Below the pieces are notes generated by a model. It was not told the DNA's origin, made no database searches, and saw only the letters and a list, made by a program, of their open reading frames with translations. From Marinirhabdus sp050859505 (GTDB taxonomy: Bacteria > Bacteroidota > Bacteroidia > Flavobacteriales > Flavobacteriaceae), in contig NZ_CP193934.1 in NCBI RefSeq assembly GCF_050859505.1, positions 2,666,001 to 2,730,000 on the forward strand: 64,000 bases of DNA, read 5' to 3'. This document shows positions 9,457 to 17,707 of this stretch, in pieces (position 1 is the stretch's first letter; every line of letters begins with the position of its first letter). The position numbers were made by a program, and so were the translations under genes.

Positions 9457-9521
9457 TTGGTAGTATGTAGTTAGTATTCAGGAGTGTCTGCTCTCTATTC
9501 TTTGAACGTTATATCCAGGTA

Positions 9522-10826
9522 TTAGTTTTTATTTGGAGTTTGATTTAGGTGGTCTGCCAGCATCTTTTCGATGAGTTCTTCCTTGGTGAGATGGTGGAAA
9601 ATTGTTTTAATAGTTGTTTTGAAGTCTTCGGAAACCTCTCTGTTGGGTTTCGATTTAAAAATTTTACGTGCCCAAAGGATGGCGTTGTTTTCTTCAATAG
9701 CCAGCGCATTTGCTTTAGGCATTTCAGAAAAACGTATGCCTAATTCTTTTTCCAGATTAGGAATCTCCTTTACTTCTTCCTGCTGAATGACACTTAACGA
9801 CAACCCTTTCGCTCCTGCTCTAGCGGTACGCCCACTTCTGTGTACGTAGGTTTCAAAGGTATCTGGAAAATGGTATTGGACTACGTATTCTATTTCTTTT
9901 ACGTCAATCCCACGCGAGGCAAGATCTGTAGCCACCAGAAGGGTAATATGTCCTTCCCGAAATTGTCCCATCACCCGGTCTCTAATTCCCTGAGTTAAGC
10001 TACCGTGTAGGGCTCCCGAAGAAAACTTATTCATGGCTAGCTTTTTTGCTAATTTATTAACCGCTGCTTTTGTTTTACAGAATATAATGCCGCGTTTCCC
10101 TGCTTTTGTGTTTAAGAAGTGTAATAAAACATCCAATTTTTCTTCCGGTTCTACGACAACATATTGGTGGTCTATTCCTTGATGCCCTACTGTTTCCATA
10201 TCTGCTTCTACATGGATAACATGTTTGGAGAGATAGTTCTGCACCAATTGCTTGATAGTGCCTGGCATAGTAGCGGTAAAGAGCAAGGTTCTTCTGGTTT
10301 TGGGAAGTGATTTCACAATGGTGTCTATTCCATCTTTCAGGACTGTGACCATTTCATCTGCTTCATCAAGCACCAGATACTTTGTGTTTTTTATCTCTAC
10401 TGCTCCACGTTGCAAGAGATCTATTAAACGTCCCGGGGTCGCGATAATAATATGGGTGTCTTCTTTAAGTCTTTCTATTTGAGGCTTAATAGGAATGCCA
10501 CCACACACTGAGGCTATGGAAATTTCAGGTTTATAGGCTGCAAACTCGCTTAAGTTTTTAAAAATCTGTTGCCCTAGTTCTCTTGTAGGGGCTAAAACGA
10601 CTGCCTGGATAGTTGGATTTTTTATATCGATATTTTGAAGTACCGGCAATCCAAAGGCCACGGTTTTACCAGTACCAGTTTTGGCTAAAGCTACTACATC
10701 TTCTTTTTGATTAAGCAGAACAGGGATAACCTTTTGTTGGATGCTGGTTGGAGTTTTAATACTTAATGCGCTCAACCCTTCTACTAAAGAGGTTTCTATT
10801 CCTAATTCTGAAAATGTAGTTGCCAT
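9522..10826 (-). CDS. DEAD-box RNA helicase, RhlE/CshA-like
   Basis: A 434-residue helicase with the full set of core motifs: Q (IKTPTSIQQKVIP), I (AKTGTGKT), Ia (PTRELG), II (LDEAD), III (TAT), V (ATDLASRGID) and VI (HRSGRTARAG). The C-terminal 80 residues are helical and charged, without an obvious RNA-binding fold. It unwinds RNA in the cytoplasm, probably in ribosome assembly or mRNA turnover. It lies directly upstream of a second, DbpA-like helicase gene. The two are only distantly alike, so this is not a recent duplication. Confidence 0.93.
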   Translation of the reverse strand: MATTFSELGIETSLVEGLSALSIKTPTSIQQKVIPVLLNQKEDVVALAKTGTGKTVAFGLPVLQNIDIKNPTIQAVVLAPTRELGQQIFKNLSEFAAYKPEISIASVCGGIPIKPQIERLKEDTHIIIATPGRLIDLLQRGAVEIKNTKYLVLDEADEMVTVLKDGIDTIVKSLPKTRRTLLFTATMPGTIKQLVQNYLSKHVIHVEADMETVGHQGIDHQYVVVEPEEKLDVLLHFLNTKAGKRGIIFCKTKAAVNKLAKKLAMNKFSSGALHGSLTQGIRDRVMGQFREGHITLLVATDLASRGIDVKEIEYVVQYHFPDTFETYVHRSGRTARAGAKGLSLSVIQQEEVKEIPNLEKELGIRFSEMPKANALAIEENNAILWARKIFKSKPNREVSEDFKTTIKTIFHHLTKEELIEKMLADHLNQTPNKN

Positions 10827-10925
10827 ATAGTGTTTACTGATTTTAAATCCGGTGCTTTATAGTACAGGATGGAACTCTAGGTGAAATAATACTGGAAATT
10901 TAAAGATAGTGATATTTAAATTTAA

Positions 10926-10953
10926 GGTAGGTTTCGACTGCGCTCAACCAGAC
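10926..10953. repeat. Half copy of a dispersed GCGCTC intergenic repeat
   Basis: This short stretch contains TTTCGACTGCGCTCAACC followed by AGACA. It resembles the right arm of the inverted repeat at 50483-50555 (GGATTGCGCTCCGTGTGACA). Such GACTGCGCTC elements are scattered between genes in many flavobacterial genomes. Confidence 0.5.
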
Positions 10954-11109
10954 ACTAAATTTTTTAATATCGTTTAAAATGCCATATCCATACGGTTAAG
11001 GCAGACGCTAAAATACAAAGAGAATAATTCAATGTAGGTTTAGGTGGTGTCTATCCGCTTCAACAATGTGGTTGGCTATTTTATACTTGGCTTTTCCTTG
11101 GATATCTGC

Positions 11110-11559
11110 TTATGCTTCCTGAAGGATACGTTTCGATTTACGGTAGGTGTATTTTGGGTAGATGCTACGTTTTGCAAATCGATTGAGGTTCCCTGCATTT
11201 ATCATTTTAAGGTATACAGGTTTAGTTACTCCAAAATACTCATAGGTGGTCCCGTCTGTGAAGGTGATTTCTAATAATAAACCTTTATGTTGGTAATCTG
11301 CAATAGCGGCATTAGTAATTGTTTCCGTATACTCTGGTAGGTTTTTCTCCTTTGTTTCTGGCGCCATGCTCACTAAGAAGTGATAGCCGTCTATAATTTT
11401 TCGGCTTTGTGTTTCGGCTTCTTGCTGTAATGCATCTCCTTCTTGAAATTTATCTGGATGCCATTCTTTCACTAAGTCCCGATAGCTCTTTTTAAGGGAC
11501 TTAAGTTCGATTTCCTTTTCAATTCCAAATAATTTCTTGTACTCGTGTATGCGCTTCAT
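11110..11559 (-). CDS. J-domain protein with C-terminal KTSC domain
   Basis: A 149-residue cytoplasmic protein in two parts. Residues 1-65 form a J domain with the essential HPDK motif (VKEWHPDKFQEG) that stimulates Hsp70 ATPase. Residues 85-145 match the KTSC domain, a small fold first noted at the end of some lysyl-tRNA synthetases (GTTYEYFGVTKPVYLKMI, then YPKYTYRKSKRI). It lacks the zinc-finger and substrate-binding regions of DnaJ, so it probably recruits DnaK to a target bound by the KTSC part. That target is unknown. Confidence 0.82.
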   Translation of the reverse strand: MKRIHEYKKLFGIEKEIELKSLKKSYRDLVKEWHPDKFQEGDALQQEAETQSRKIIDGYHFLVSMAPETKEKNLPEYTETITNAAIADYQHKGLLLEITFTDGTTYEYFGVTKPVYLKMINAGNLNRFAKRSIYPKYTYRKSKRILQEA

Positions 11560-11625
11560 AATCAGGGATTTTATTAGGGCGCGAAACTACTTATTTTTAA
11601 TGGATTTACGTTCGTTATTGGCATT

Positions 11626-11660
11626 AAAAAAGCCCATCAATTATGATGGGCTCTTTTTTT
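11626..11660. terminator. Bidirectional-looking terminator of the second csp gene
   Basis: A 9-bp stem (AGCCCATCA with TGATGGGCT), an ATTA loop, an A run before and a T run after. It serves the minus-strand cold-shock gene that ends at 11678. No plus-strand gene runs into it. Confidence 0.8.
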
Positions 11661-11677
11661 AACTATATGGATGTTAC

Positions 11678-11869
11678 TTAGACAACTTTTACGTTAACCG
11701 CGTTTAATCCTTTGTTTCCTTCTTTAAGTTCAAATTCAACTTCGTCACCTTCTCTAATCTCATCGATTAATCCAGAAATGTGTACAAAGTGATCTTTTTC
11801 AACTCCTTCTTCAGTGATAAAACCAAAACCTTTGGTATCGTTGAAAAATTTTACTGTTCCTCTACTCAT
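11678..11869 (-). CDS. Cold-shock domain protein (CspA family)
   Basis: A 63-residue single cold-shock domain with RNP1 KGFGFIT and RNP2 DHFVHI. It is predicted to act as an RNA chaperone in the cytoplasm. It is monocistronic: a good promoter lies 39-68 bases upstream and a strong terminator follows. Compared with the csp gene at 2056 it is equally long but clearly different in sequence, so the two are separate paralogues and not a recent copy. Confidence 0.93.
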   Translation of the reverse strand: MSRGTVKFFNDTKGFGFITEEGVEKDHFVHISGLIDEIREGDEVEFELKEGNKGLNAVNVKVV

Positions 11870-11907
11870 TTTACTATAATTTAATTTATTAATATTTTAA
11901 TATTCTG

Positions 11908-11937
11908 CAAAGATGACGCCATTTATTTAAAAAACAA
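11908..11937 (-). promoter_or_regulatory. Promoter of the second cold-shock gene
   Basis: On the minus strand the sequence reads TTG, 19 bases, CATCTTTG. This fits the Bacteroidetes consensus TTG-N19-TAnnTTTG with one mismatch at the first base of the -7 box. Transcription would start near 11900, giving a short AT-rich leader of about 30 bases. Confidence 0.65.
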
Positions 11938-12159
11938 TCATTTATCTTATTTATTATTTAAATCACTACCATTTTATTACCATATTACTAAAGACTTCAC
12001 TCCCTTTTATTTGTATTTCTTTACTGATTAAGGTGTGAATATTCGCAAATAATACTATTTATATTATTGAAAATAAGTTAGTTACTTCTTTTACTTTTGT
12101 ATTCAGCTGTTTTAAAAACACCTCTACTTATTTGTGTTTTAAAAGAAATGAAAATAAAT

Positions 12160-12468
12160 TCAGAAATCGGCTCCTGTTTTTGTTTTTGGTAAATTTTCAC
12201 TTTCTTTTGAAGTAAATAATCTGGATTTTATAATAAATCGTACCCCAAGAGGGATTTCCAGCGAAAAACTGGAACCCCTTCCTTTGGTTACTTCTACAGT
12301 TAATTGAGTGTGTTGCCAGTACTGAAACTGATCCTGGGACCTATAAAAGTCGCATCCGTGAATATTTCCCAGCCAAATATCGGTCTCATTAAGGAGAAGA
12401 TCTCCTTTTTCCAGACACATGGGTGATGAACCCTCGCAGTAGCCTCTATTTGGAAAGCAGATTTTATT
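12160..12468 (-). pseudogene. DUF779 family gene lacking its N-terminal region
   Basis: The frame reads a clear DUF779 core. It starts with RGYCEGSSPMCLEKGDLLL (compare the family's GGCCDGSSPMC), continues with GCDFYRSQDQFQYWQHTQL and ends with VPKGRG-like and LGVRFIIKSRLF elements. Normal members are about 115-120 residues, with roughly 30 residues before the Gly-Cys-Cys motif. Here a TAA at 12469-12471 stops the frame just ahead, and no start codon precedes the conserved Cys. The only ATG in frame (12420) is inside the motif. Either the gene is 5' truncated or the assembly has a frameshift. The family is of unknown function, often next to aldehyde dehydrogenases. Confidence 0.6.
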
Positions 12469-12612
12469 TTAATAGAAGTAATCATTTTAGGTCAAATGAA
12501 TACAAAACAAAAATTGCCTATTAACGTAGTGTCTTGTATCATAAGAAACTAATAGTTTTTTTATTCGACCTTATAGTAAGGTCAATTAAAACTATACTTT
12601 TTTATCAAAAAA

Positions 12613-12653
12613 AAAAGCTTTCAGCTACCTGAATTGGTTTGCTGAAAGCTTTT
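12613..12653 (-). terminator. Terminator of the third cold-shock gene
   Basis: A 13-bp perfect stem (AAAAGCTTTCAGC with GCTGAAAGCTTTT) with a 15-base loop. It is followed on the minus strand by a T run and lies 19 bases past the stop. Confidence 0.8.
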
Positions 12654-12671
12654 CTCTACTGATGTGTTTAG

Positions 12672-13133
12672 TTATTTTTCTAACTTTACTTTTACAGCAT
12701 TCATACCTCTTTGACCTTTTTCAAGCTCGAAAGAGACTTTGTTACCTTCGGTAATTTCGTCTATAAGTCCGCTTACGTGGCAGAAGTATTTTTCGCTATT
12801 TTCATTGTCTACTATAAAACCGAATCCCTTTGAATGATCAAAAAAGTTTACGGTACCAATACGTACAGGATCAAACTTATCGTCGTCAGAATCTTCTTTC
12901 TTAGGGATACCCAGCACTATTTCCTCTGCATCTACCTTCACCTTTTTGGAAGGATCTGGTGGCGTATCTACCAAATTACCCATATGATCTACATAGACAA
13001 AGTCGATACCGCTAGTGCCGTTCTCTTCTTTATCGGCCTTACGAGCATCCATTTTCTTTTTCTTGTCTTCACGCTTCTTTAAGCGCTTTTTTTCTTTTTC
13101 AGTCTTACTAAATGTTTGTTGTGATCTACCCAT
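12672..13133 (-). CDS. Cold-shock domain protein with charged N-terminal extension
   Basis: A 153-residue protein. The last 65 residues form a cold-shock domain (RNP1 KGFGFIV, RNP2 KYFCH). The first 45 are extremely rich in Lys, Glu and Asp (for example KEKKRLKKREDKKKKMDARK) and probably unstructured or coiled. Residues 45-90 form a linker with VYVDHMGNLVDTPPDP. The basic tail should add non-specific nucleic-acid or ribosome binding. Start: the ATG of MGRSQQTF is the first in frame and fits known relatives. A perfect 36-bp palindrome lies 54 bases upstream. Confidence 0.88.
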   Translation of the reverse strand: MGRSQQTFSKTEKEKKRLKKREDKKKKMDARKADKEENGTSGIDFVYVDHMGNLVDTPPDPSKKVKVDAEEIVLGIPKKEDSDDDKFDPVRIGTVNFFDHSKGFGFIVDNENSEKYFCHVSGLIDEITEGNKVSFELEKGQRGMNAVKVKLEK

Positions 13134-13463
13134 TTATATTTTACATGTTAAGGGGGATAAGGTACGGCGATAATTTGTAGTTTAAAAATTTTTAAGAAAA
13201 ACATATGTTTTTCTTAAAAATTATGGTAACTGTTTGTTTTAAAGGATATACTCTATCAATTTACAGCCTTGTAGTATGAAAATACTATAAAAAATTTTAC
13301 ATATATATCCAAAAACAGATTCTAAACAGACGATTTCGTATTAAGTCAAGCGATGTTTTGGTATTTAATTATATGAAATCTTACACCCGCCAATAGGTGA
13401 TACCATGTTGGAATTTATAAACATCCATTTTCAAGAGTGGAAATTATCCTATCATTTTATACA
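13134..13463. other. Divergent gene-free region
   Basis: This is the region between the minus-strand cold-shock gene and the plus-strand lipoprotein gene. Apart from the palindrome at 13187-13222 it is AT-rich and has no reading frame I would support. Confidence 0.5.
13187..13222. repeat. Perfect 36-bp AT-rich palindrome upstream of the third csp gene
   Basis: Two 18-base arms meet without a spacer at CAT|ATG. Pairing is unbroken from 13187 to 13222, with core GAAAAACAT and its complement. It lies 54 bases upstream of the minus-strand cold-shock gene and about 240 bases before the plus-strand gene at 13464. It could be an operator, a leader hairpin or the end signal of a lost gene. Confidence 0.7.
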
Positions 13464-13976
13464 ATGAAAAACCTATTATTTTTGTGCATTTCAGCAGTAT
13501 TCTTATTAATTGCTTGCGAAAAGGGAAGTAAAGACAACAGAATCTTGGGAGATGCCCTAGTAGAAAAACAATTTGAAACTATTGAGAAGTTAGCCTGGTT
13601 GGTTGGTGATTGGACTCATAGTACTGAAAAAGAACACTTCTATGAAAATTGGACACAAGCTAATGACAGTACCTTAAAAGCACACAGTTTTATACTTGTT
13701 GAAACAGATACAGTTTTTGAGGAGCGTGTAACCCTTCAGCAAAATAACAACGATGTTTTCTTTACGGTGATCGCCTATAATCAAAACGATGATACGCCTG
13801 TTACTTTTAAAATGATTCCATCAGATAAAGGCACGTTTATTTTTGAAAATTTACAACATGATTTCCCCTCAAGAATATCGTATGCTAATCCTGTAAAAGA
13901 TTCTATACACGCATGGATTGAAGGAACCGTGGACGGGGAATACCAAAAGGTAGCGTTTTACTACAAACGTAATTAA
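13464..13976 (+). CDS. DUF6265-like lipoprotein
   Basis: About 170 residues. A lipoprotein signal peptide (KNLLFLCISAVFLLIAC) precedes a domain beginning IEKLAWLVGDWTHSTEKEHFYENW. The LxGxW opening and later QHDFPSRISY and KVAFYYKR segments match small lipocalin-like domains of the DUF6265 type. Function is unknown; ligand binding is possible by fold. I start at 13464 rather than 13437 because the signal peptide begins there. It is followed 77 bases later by another lipoprotein gene on the same strand. Confidence 0.72.
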   Translation: MKNLLFLCISAVFLLIACEKGSKDNRILGDALVEKQFETIEKLAWLVGDWTHSTEKEHFYENWTQANDSTLKAHSFILVETDTVFEERVTLQQNNNDVFFTVIAYNQNDDTPVTFKMIPSDKGTFIFENLQHDFPSRISYANPVKDSIHAWIEGTVDGEYQKVAFYYKRN

Positions 13977-14053
13977 TTGTAATAATGATATGCTAGTACT
14001 GTAACAATTAATGTATTAGGGTATCTTTAGTGCATAACCATACGCTAGCTACT

Positions 14054-15082
14054 ATGAATTTTAAGTTGAACCTTCTGGCACTTTTATTATTAACCTCCTT
14101 TTCTTGCAAGGAAACAAATACCAAAAGCAGTACAAAAGAAACTCCAAATAGTCCTCAAATTGTATTTACTCAAGATGTAGATAATTTTTGGAAAGCCCAT
14201 GATGCCATTCGGAAAGAAGCCGATACCACAAAACATCTTGCTTTACTAGATTCGTTTTTTATACGTCCGGGAACTCCTGGATTGGTTGCTATTAGAGAAG
14301 CCAGGCGTTACAGTCCCGAAGAATATGTACATGCAATTAGAAGCTATCCGTTATTGTGGGAAAGCATTAGAGAAAATACCTACCAATCTAAAAACCTATC
14401 TCAGGAAATTGAATCTGGGATAAAAAAACTTAAAGAAATTTATCCGGATGCCAAGCCTGCCGAAGTTTATTTTTCGGTTGGCGTGTTCCGTACGGGAGGC
14501 ACTACAATGGATAACAAGGTTTTAATTGGTGTAGAAACTGCTTTTGGAGACAAGAATGTTACCGTACATGAACTCCCCGAGTCGCTTAACTACATTAGAG
14601 ATTTTTGGTCCAGTAAAGAATCTGCCGTAGAAAATTTTGCACTTAACAATGTTCATGAATATATTCACACCCAACAAAATCAGAATTTAGAAAGTAATCT
14701 TTTGGGGATTTCAGTATTGGAAGGGGTAGCTGAATTTGTGTCAACCTTAGCGATGGGACGTTCAGAATCCACCCAACCAGCAGTGCTGTATGGTAAAGCA
14801 AATAGCGCAGCTGTAAAAATGGCTTTTACCAAAGACATGTTCCATAAAGAGTATGGATATTGGCTGTGGAGCCAACAAGAAAATGAATTTGAAACCCGGG
14901 ATCTTGCCTATTATATTGGGTATGCGATTGCCGAAAATTATTATACGAAGGCAACAGATAAGCAAGTTGCCATTAAAAAAATGATTGAACTAGATCACTA
15001 TAACGAAACTGAAATTGAAAACTTTGTGGATGCTTCAGGATATTTTGATACTGCAGTACATACCTATAAGCCTAAAGAATAA
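14054..15082 (+). CDS. Putative gluzincin-type zinc peptidase lipoprotein (DUF2268-like)
   Basis: A protein of about 342 residues with a lipoprotein signal (LALLLLTSFSC). It carries HEYIH (residues 201-205), a typical HExxH zinc motif. About 18 residues further on comes LEGVAEFVSTL, whose glutamates could give the third ligand, as in gluzincins. The overall pattern recalls DUF2268 putative Zn-dependent proteases, but I cannot confirm the family. It is probably a periplasmic or surface enzyme. The start was set at MNFKLNLL, just before the signal peptide, rather than at the ATG 24 bases upstream. Confidence 0.65.
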   Translation: MNFKLNLLALLLLTSFSCKETNTKSSTKETPNSPQIVFTQDVDNFWKAHDAIRKEADTTKHLALLDSFFIRPGTPGLVAIREARRYSPEEYVHAIRSYPLLWESIRENTYQSKNLSQEIESGIKKLKEIYPDAKPAEVYFSVGVFRTGGTTMDNKVLIGVETAFGDKNVTVHELPESLNYIRDFWSSKESAVENFALNNVHEYIHTQQNQNLESNLLGISVLEGVAEFVSTLAMGRSESTQPAVLYGKANSAAVKMAFTKDMFHKEYGYWLWSQQENEFETRDLAYYIGYAIAENYYTKATDKQVAIKKMIELDHYNETEIENFVDASGYFDTAVHTYKPKE

Positions 15083-15550
15083 GTCTGTTTTTAAAATTGT
15101 AGACAGCCTTGATATTATTCTCGTAAACTTTACTATAGGTTGCAATGGTTTCTGAAATTATAAGAAAACGACCCTGTTCTACTTATTTATAACTTCCATT
15201 ACTAGTATCTTAGGGGGATTGCTATTCTCTTTATAAAATTAGGAGTCGTAAAAACTTTAAAATGTACGTGTACACTTACAGGAGTTTTTTATTGTTTCGT
15301 GATTGCTATTCCTGCGATATAGATTTTATTGTTTGTTTAAAATTATTTTATGTGTTACAGGTTCATCTCAGGACTTCTAAATTCCTAATTTTTAGTGTAT
15401 TTAATTTAGACGCTTCTGAAATTTTAAATACTTGCAATTAATCAAATTTTAACATTAACATACTTTTTATCGATGTTATTTGCATTTCGTGGGATTTATT
15501 TGTAACATTGACGATGATTAGCATATTGCCCCTGACCCTAATTTAAATTT
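15083..15550. other. Gene-free region upstream of an orphan secreted-protein gene
   Basis: 468 bases, AT-rich, without a credible reading frame. The last 100 bases hold an element that recurs before the gene at 16397 (see 15455-15488). Otherwise nothing specific is visible. Confidence 0.5.
15455..15488 (+). promoter_or_regulatory. Upstream element, copy A
   Basis: The element reads TTAACATACTTT, then TATCGATGTTATTTGCATTTC, about 60 bases before the start at 15551. A near copy lies at 16269-16300, before the gene at 16397. Shared ATCGATG followed by ATT(T)GCATTT suggests a common promoter or regulator site. Confidence 0.5.
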
Positions 15551-16000
15551 ATGACTATGAAAATCAGACACATTTTATTGACCGTTTTTTTACTTGGAAG
15601 TATAACGATTGGCTTCGCGCAAAAAAAAGATGAACAATCTTTTATTAGTGGAAATATTAGTATTGCTAAATACCATACTAGCGAAGAATTACAGAATATG
15701 AATAAAGGTAAATTGTTAGAACTTTATAATATCCGTATCGAAATAATCATTAAAATTTTACCGAATATCGCTTTTGCAACAAAACCTGGCGTTACCATGT
15801 CCACACTTGGTATTCCTGATACGAAAGAACACCGGAAGGCATTAGAAGATAACATTCAGGCTACGACAACCTATTTCGAAAATACGATCGAGTTTCAGAA
15901 GTTGATACTCCCCTATTCTGATAAATCCAGCTTGGTAGCAGCCATTCTCTTTTATGAAGAGACACTAAAAGCGTTGCATACCTATAACGAATTCAACTAA
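15551..16000 (+). CDS. Small secreted protein of unknown function
   Basis: 149 residues with a signal peptide (IRHILLTVFLLGSITIGFAQ, cleavage after AQ). The mature part is mainly helical by appearance (EELQNMNKGKLLELYNIRIEI, then KEHRKALEDNIQATTTYFEN), with no cysteines, no membrane span and no motif I recognise. The second codon pair MTM offers two starts six bases apart; MKIRHILL at 15557 is equally likely. It is isolated, with gaps of about 470 and 400 bases on either side, and shares an upstream element with the next gene. Confidence 0.65.
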   Translation: MTMKIRHILLTVFLLGSITIGFAQKKDEQSFISGNISIAKYHTSEELQNMNKGKLLELYNIRIEIIIKILPNIAFATKPGVTMSTLGIPDTKEHRKALEDNIQATTTYFENTIEFQKLILPYSDKSSLVAAILFYEETLKALHTYNEFN

Positions 16001-16396
16001 TGATAGTTCTGGAACGAAACTAATTGTTTTAGAATTTTTAATCTTTTACGCCATATGATATGGCTTGTCTTTTTGCGCCCAAATTTATAAGCGTCGTTTT
16101 TATCCGACGAATGCTTAACATTTGGGTTTTTAATTTTCAATCAGTTTTTATTTCTGCTTTCAAACATTCAGTCTTACCAGACCTATAGATATTTAGAGTG
16201 CTCTCTATACCAGTTTTTTTGCTTTCCTCTGCTCTTAAACGATGTTAATCTTAGCGTACTGAAATGAGTTAACACACTTTATCGATGATTATTGCATTTT
16301 AACAGTGCTTTTAATCGGTTTTATTTGCATTTCATAGAAAATACCTTTAAGTTTGGTCTCAATATCATAAAATTTTTAACAATAAAATAAAGTATT
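16001..16396. other. Gene-free region upstream of the surface-protein cluster
   Basis: 396 bases with no reading frame. It includes copy B of the shared upstream element (16269-16300) and a second TTATTTGCATTTC motif at 16321-16333. These are probably the promoter region of the gene at 16397 and perhaps of the whole cluster. Confidence 0.5.
16269..16300 (+). promoter_or_regulatory. Upstream element, copy B
   Basis: TTAACACACTTTATCGATG followed by ATTATTGCATTTT, closely matching copy A at 15455-15488. It lies about 100 bases before the start at 16397. TTATTTGCATTTC, present in copy A, recurs 20 bases further on. Confidence 0.5.
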
Positions 16397-17707
16397 ATGA
16401 AACAAGTTACCCCGCTTATGTTCTTTTTATGCCTTCTCTTCTTTGGCAACGTGATTGCTCAGCAAGAGAAAGGTATACAAGGTTCTGAAAACTGGTTAAA
16501 TTTTTGGACGGAATTTAAACCTGTCGCTACCGATCATGGTGAGCCTACGCAAATTTTGGTCGGGAACATTTCAAAAGACACGAAACTCTACAAGAAAGAA
16601 ATATACCTTCTCTTAGGAGATATATTTGTAACAGATAGTTCGACCCTTACGATTGAACCAGGTACAATAATCTTAGCCGATTATAAAACCAAAGCTTCAC
16701 TTACCATTACAAATGGCGCAACAATTATTGCAGAAGGAACTCAAACCGATCCTATAGTATTTACTTCAAATAGAGATATAAATAAAAAAGGTGATTGGGG
16801 AGGCATCTTTATTTTAGGTGATGCACCAGTTACTAAAATTGGAACACAATCGGGTCTCGACTTCGGATTAAAAACTTCTTCGATAGAAAACACTAAGTAT
16901 GGAGGCGAGAATATAGAAAGCAACTCTGGAATTATGCGCTTTGTAAGAATTGAATACGCAGGTAAGCGAACAAAAAAACATGGATACTTTAATGCTCTTA
17001 CCCTCGCCGGTGTAGGAAATAAAACTGCTCTCGAAAATATAATGGTAAGCAACAGCGCCGGAAATTCCTTTTATGTTGCAGGAGGCGATGTAAATTTAGA
17101 AAAGCTGGTATCCTTTCAATCTAGCGGGAACGACTTTAAATTCGATTTGGGAGCCCACGCAACCATAACCAACTCACTGGCTGTGCGTTCTCCCTATGTG
17201 TCTGAGCCTGGTGGTGCAAGCAGTATTTATATTACTTCCCATAATAAGGATACTAATGTAGCTATTGAAAAGAGTAAAACAATTGTCGATGCACAAAACT
17301 TAACACTTCTTAATTTAAGTAAGACACTCGAAGATGATATTGATGTAGGATTGGTAAGAGAGGCTGTTTATATAGATAAGAATGCTTCTTTAACGATGGC
17401 CAAAAGTGTTCTTTCTGGATTTAATCCAGCTGTAATTCTGGACAATAGTATTCAGGTGAACCATGAAAATTTAAAGCAAATCAAGTTTAGTAAAATGTAC
17501 TTTAACAAATGTCGCGGTAATATTTTTACTGAAGGTGTCACCAACAATGAAGATTTAGAAAATTGGTATGGCAACCAATCTTTCTTTAATGTGTATTCTA
17601 AAGGTTCCGATAGTGAAACTTTTATAGATCCCAATAATGAGAATCGTCCAGATTTTAGATTGCGAATTAATAAAATTATTGCTTTGGAAGAAATGGACAG
17701 AGGATAA
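16397..17707 (+). CDS. Secreted right-handed beta-helix-like protein
   Basis: 436 residues with a signal peptide (PLMFFLCLLFFGNVIAQ). The body repeats strand-like units such as SSTLTIEPGTIILADYKTKA, SLTITNGATIIAEGTQTDPI and GDWGGIFILGDAPVTK, typical of parallel beta-helix proteins in Bacteroidetes. No catalytic residues or T9SS sorting domain are evident, so it is probably a surface or periplasmic structural or binding protein. It lies 96 bases before the type B T9SS protein and on the same strand as the whole spr-like cluster, so a related job is plausible but not shown. Confidence 0.75.
   Translation: MKQVTPLMFFLCLLFFGNVIAQQEKGIQGSENWLNFWTEFKPVATDHGEPTQILVGNISKDTKLYKKEIYLLLGDIFVTDSSTLTIEPGTIILADYKTKASLTITNGATIIAEGTQTDPIVFTSNRDINKKGDWGGIFILGDAPVTKIGTQSGLDFGLKTSSIENTKYGGENIESNSGIMRFVRIEYAGKRTKKHGYFNALTLAGVGNKTALENIMVSNSAGNSFYVAGGDVNLEKLVSFQSSGNDFKFDLGAHATITNSLAVRSPYVSEPGGASSIYITSHNKDTNVAIEKSKTIVDAQNLTLLNLSKTLEDDIDVGLVREAVYIDKNASLTMAKSVLSGFNPAVILDNSIQVNHENLKQIKFSKMYFNKCRGNIFTEGVTNNEDLENWYGNQSFFNVYSKGSDSETFIDPNNENRPDFRLRINKIIALEEMDRG

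Noticed and set aside
12300..12485. A 61-codon frame beginning MITSIKIKSAF upstream of the DUF779 remnant
   Set aside because: After the start it reads a different frame from the DUF779 core and shows no similarity to that family's N-terminus.
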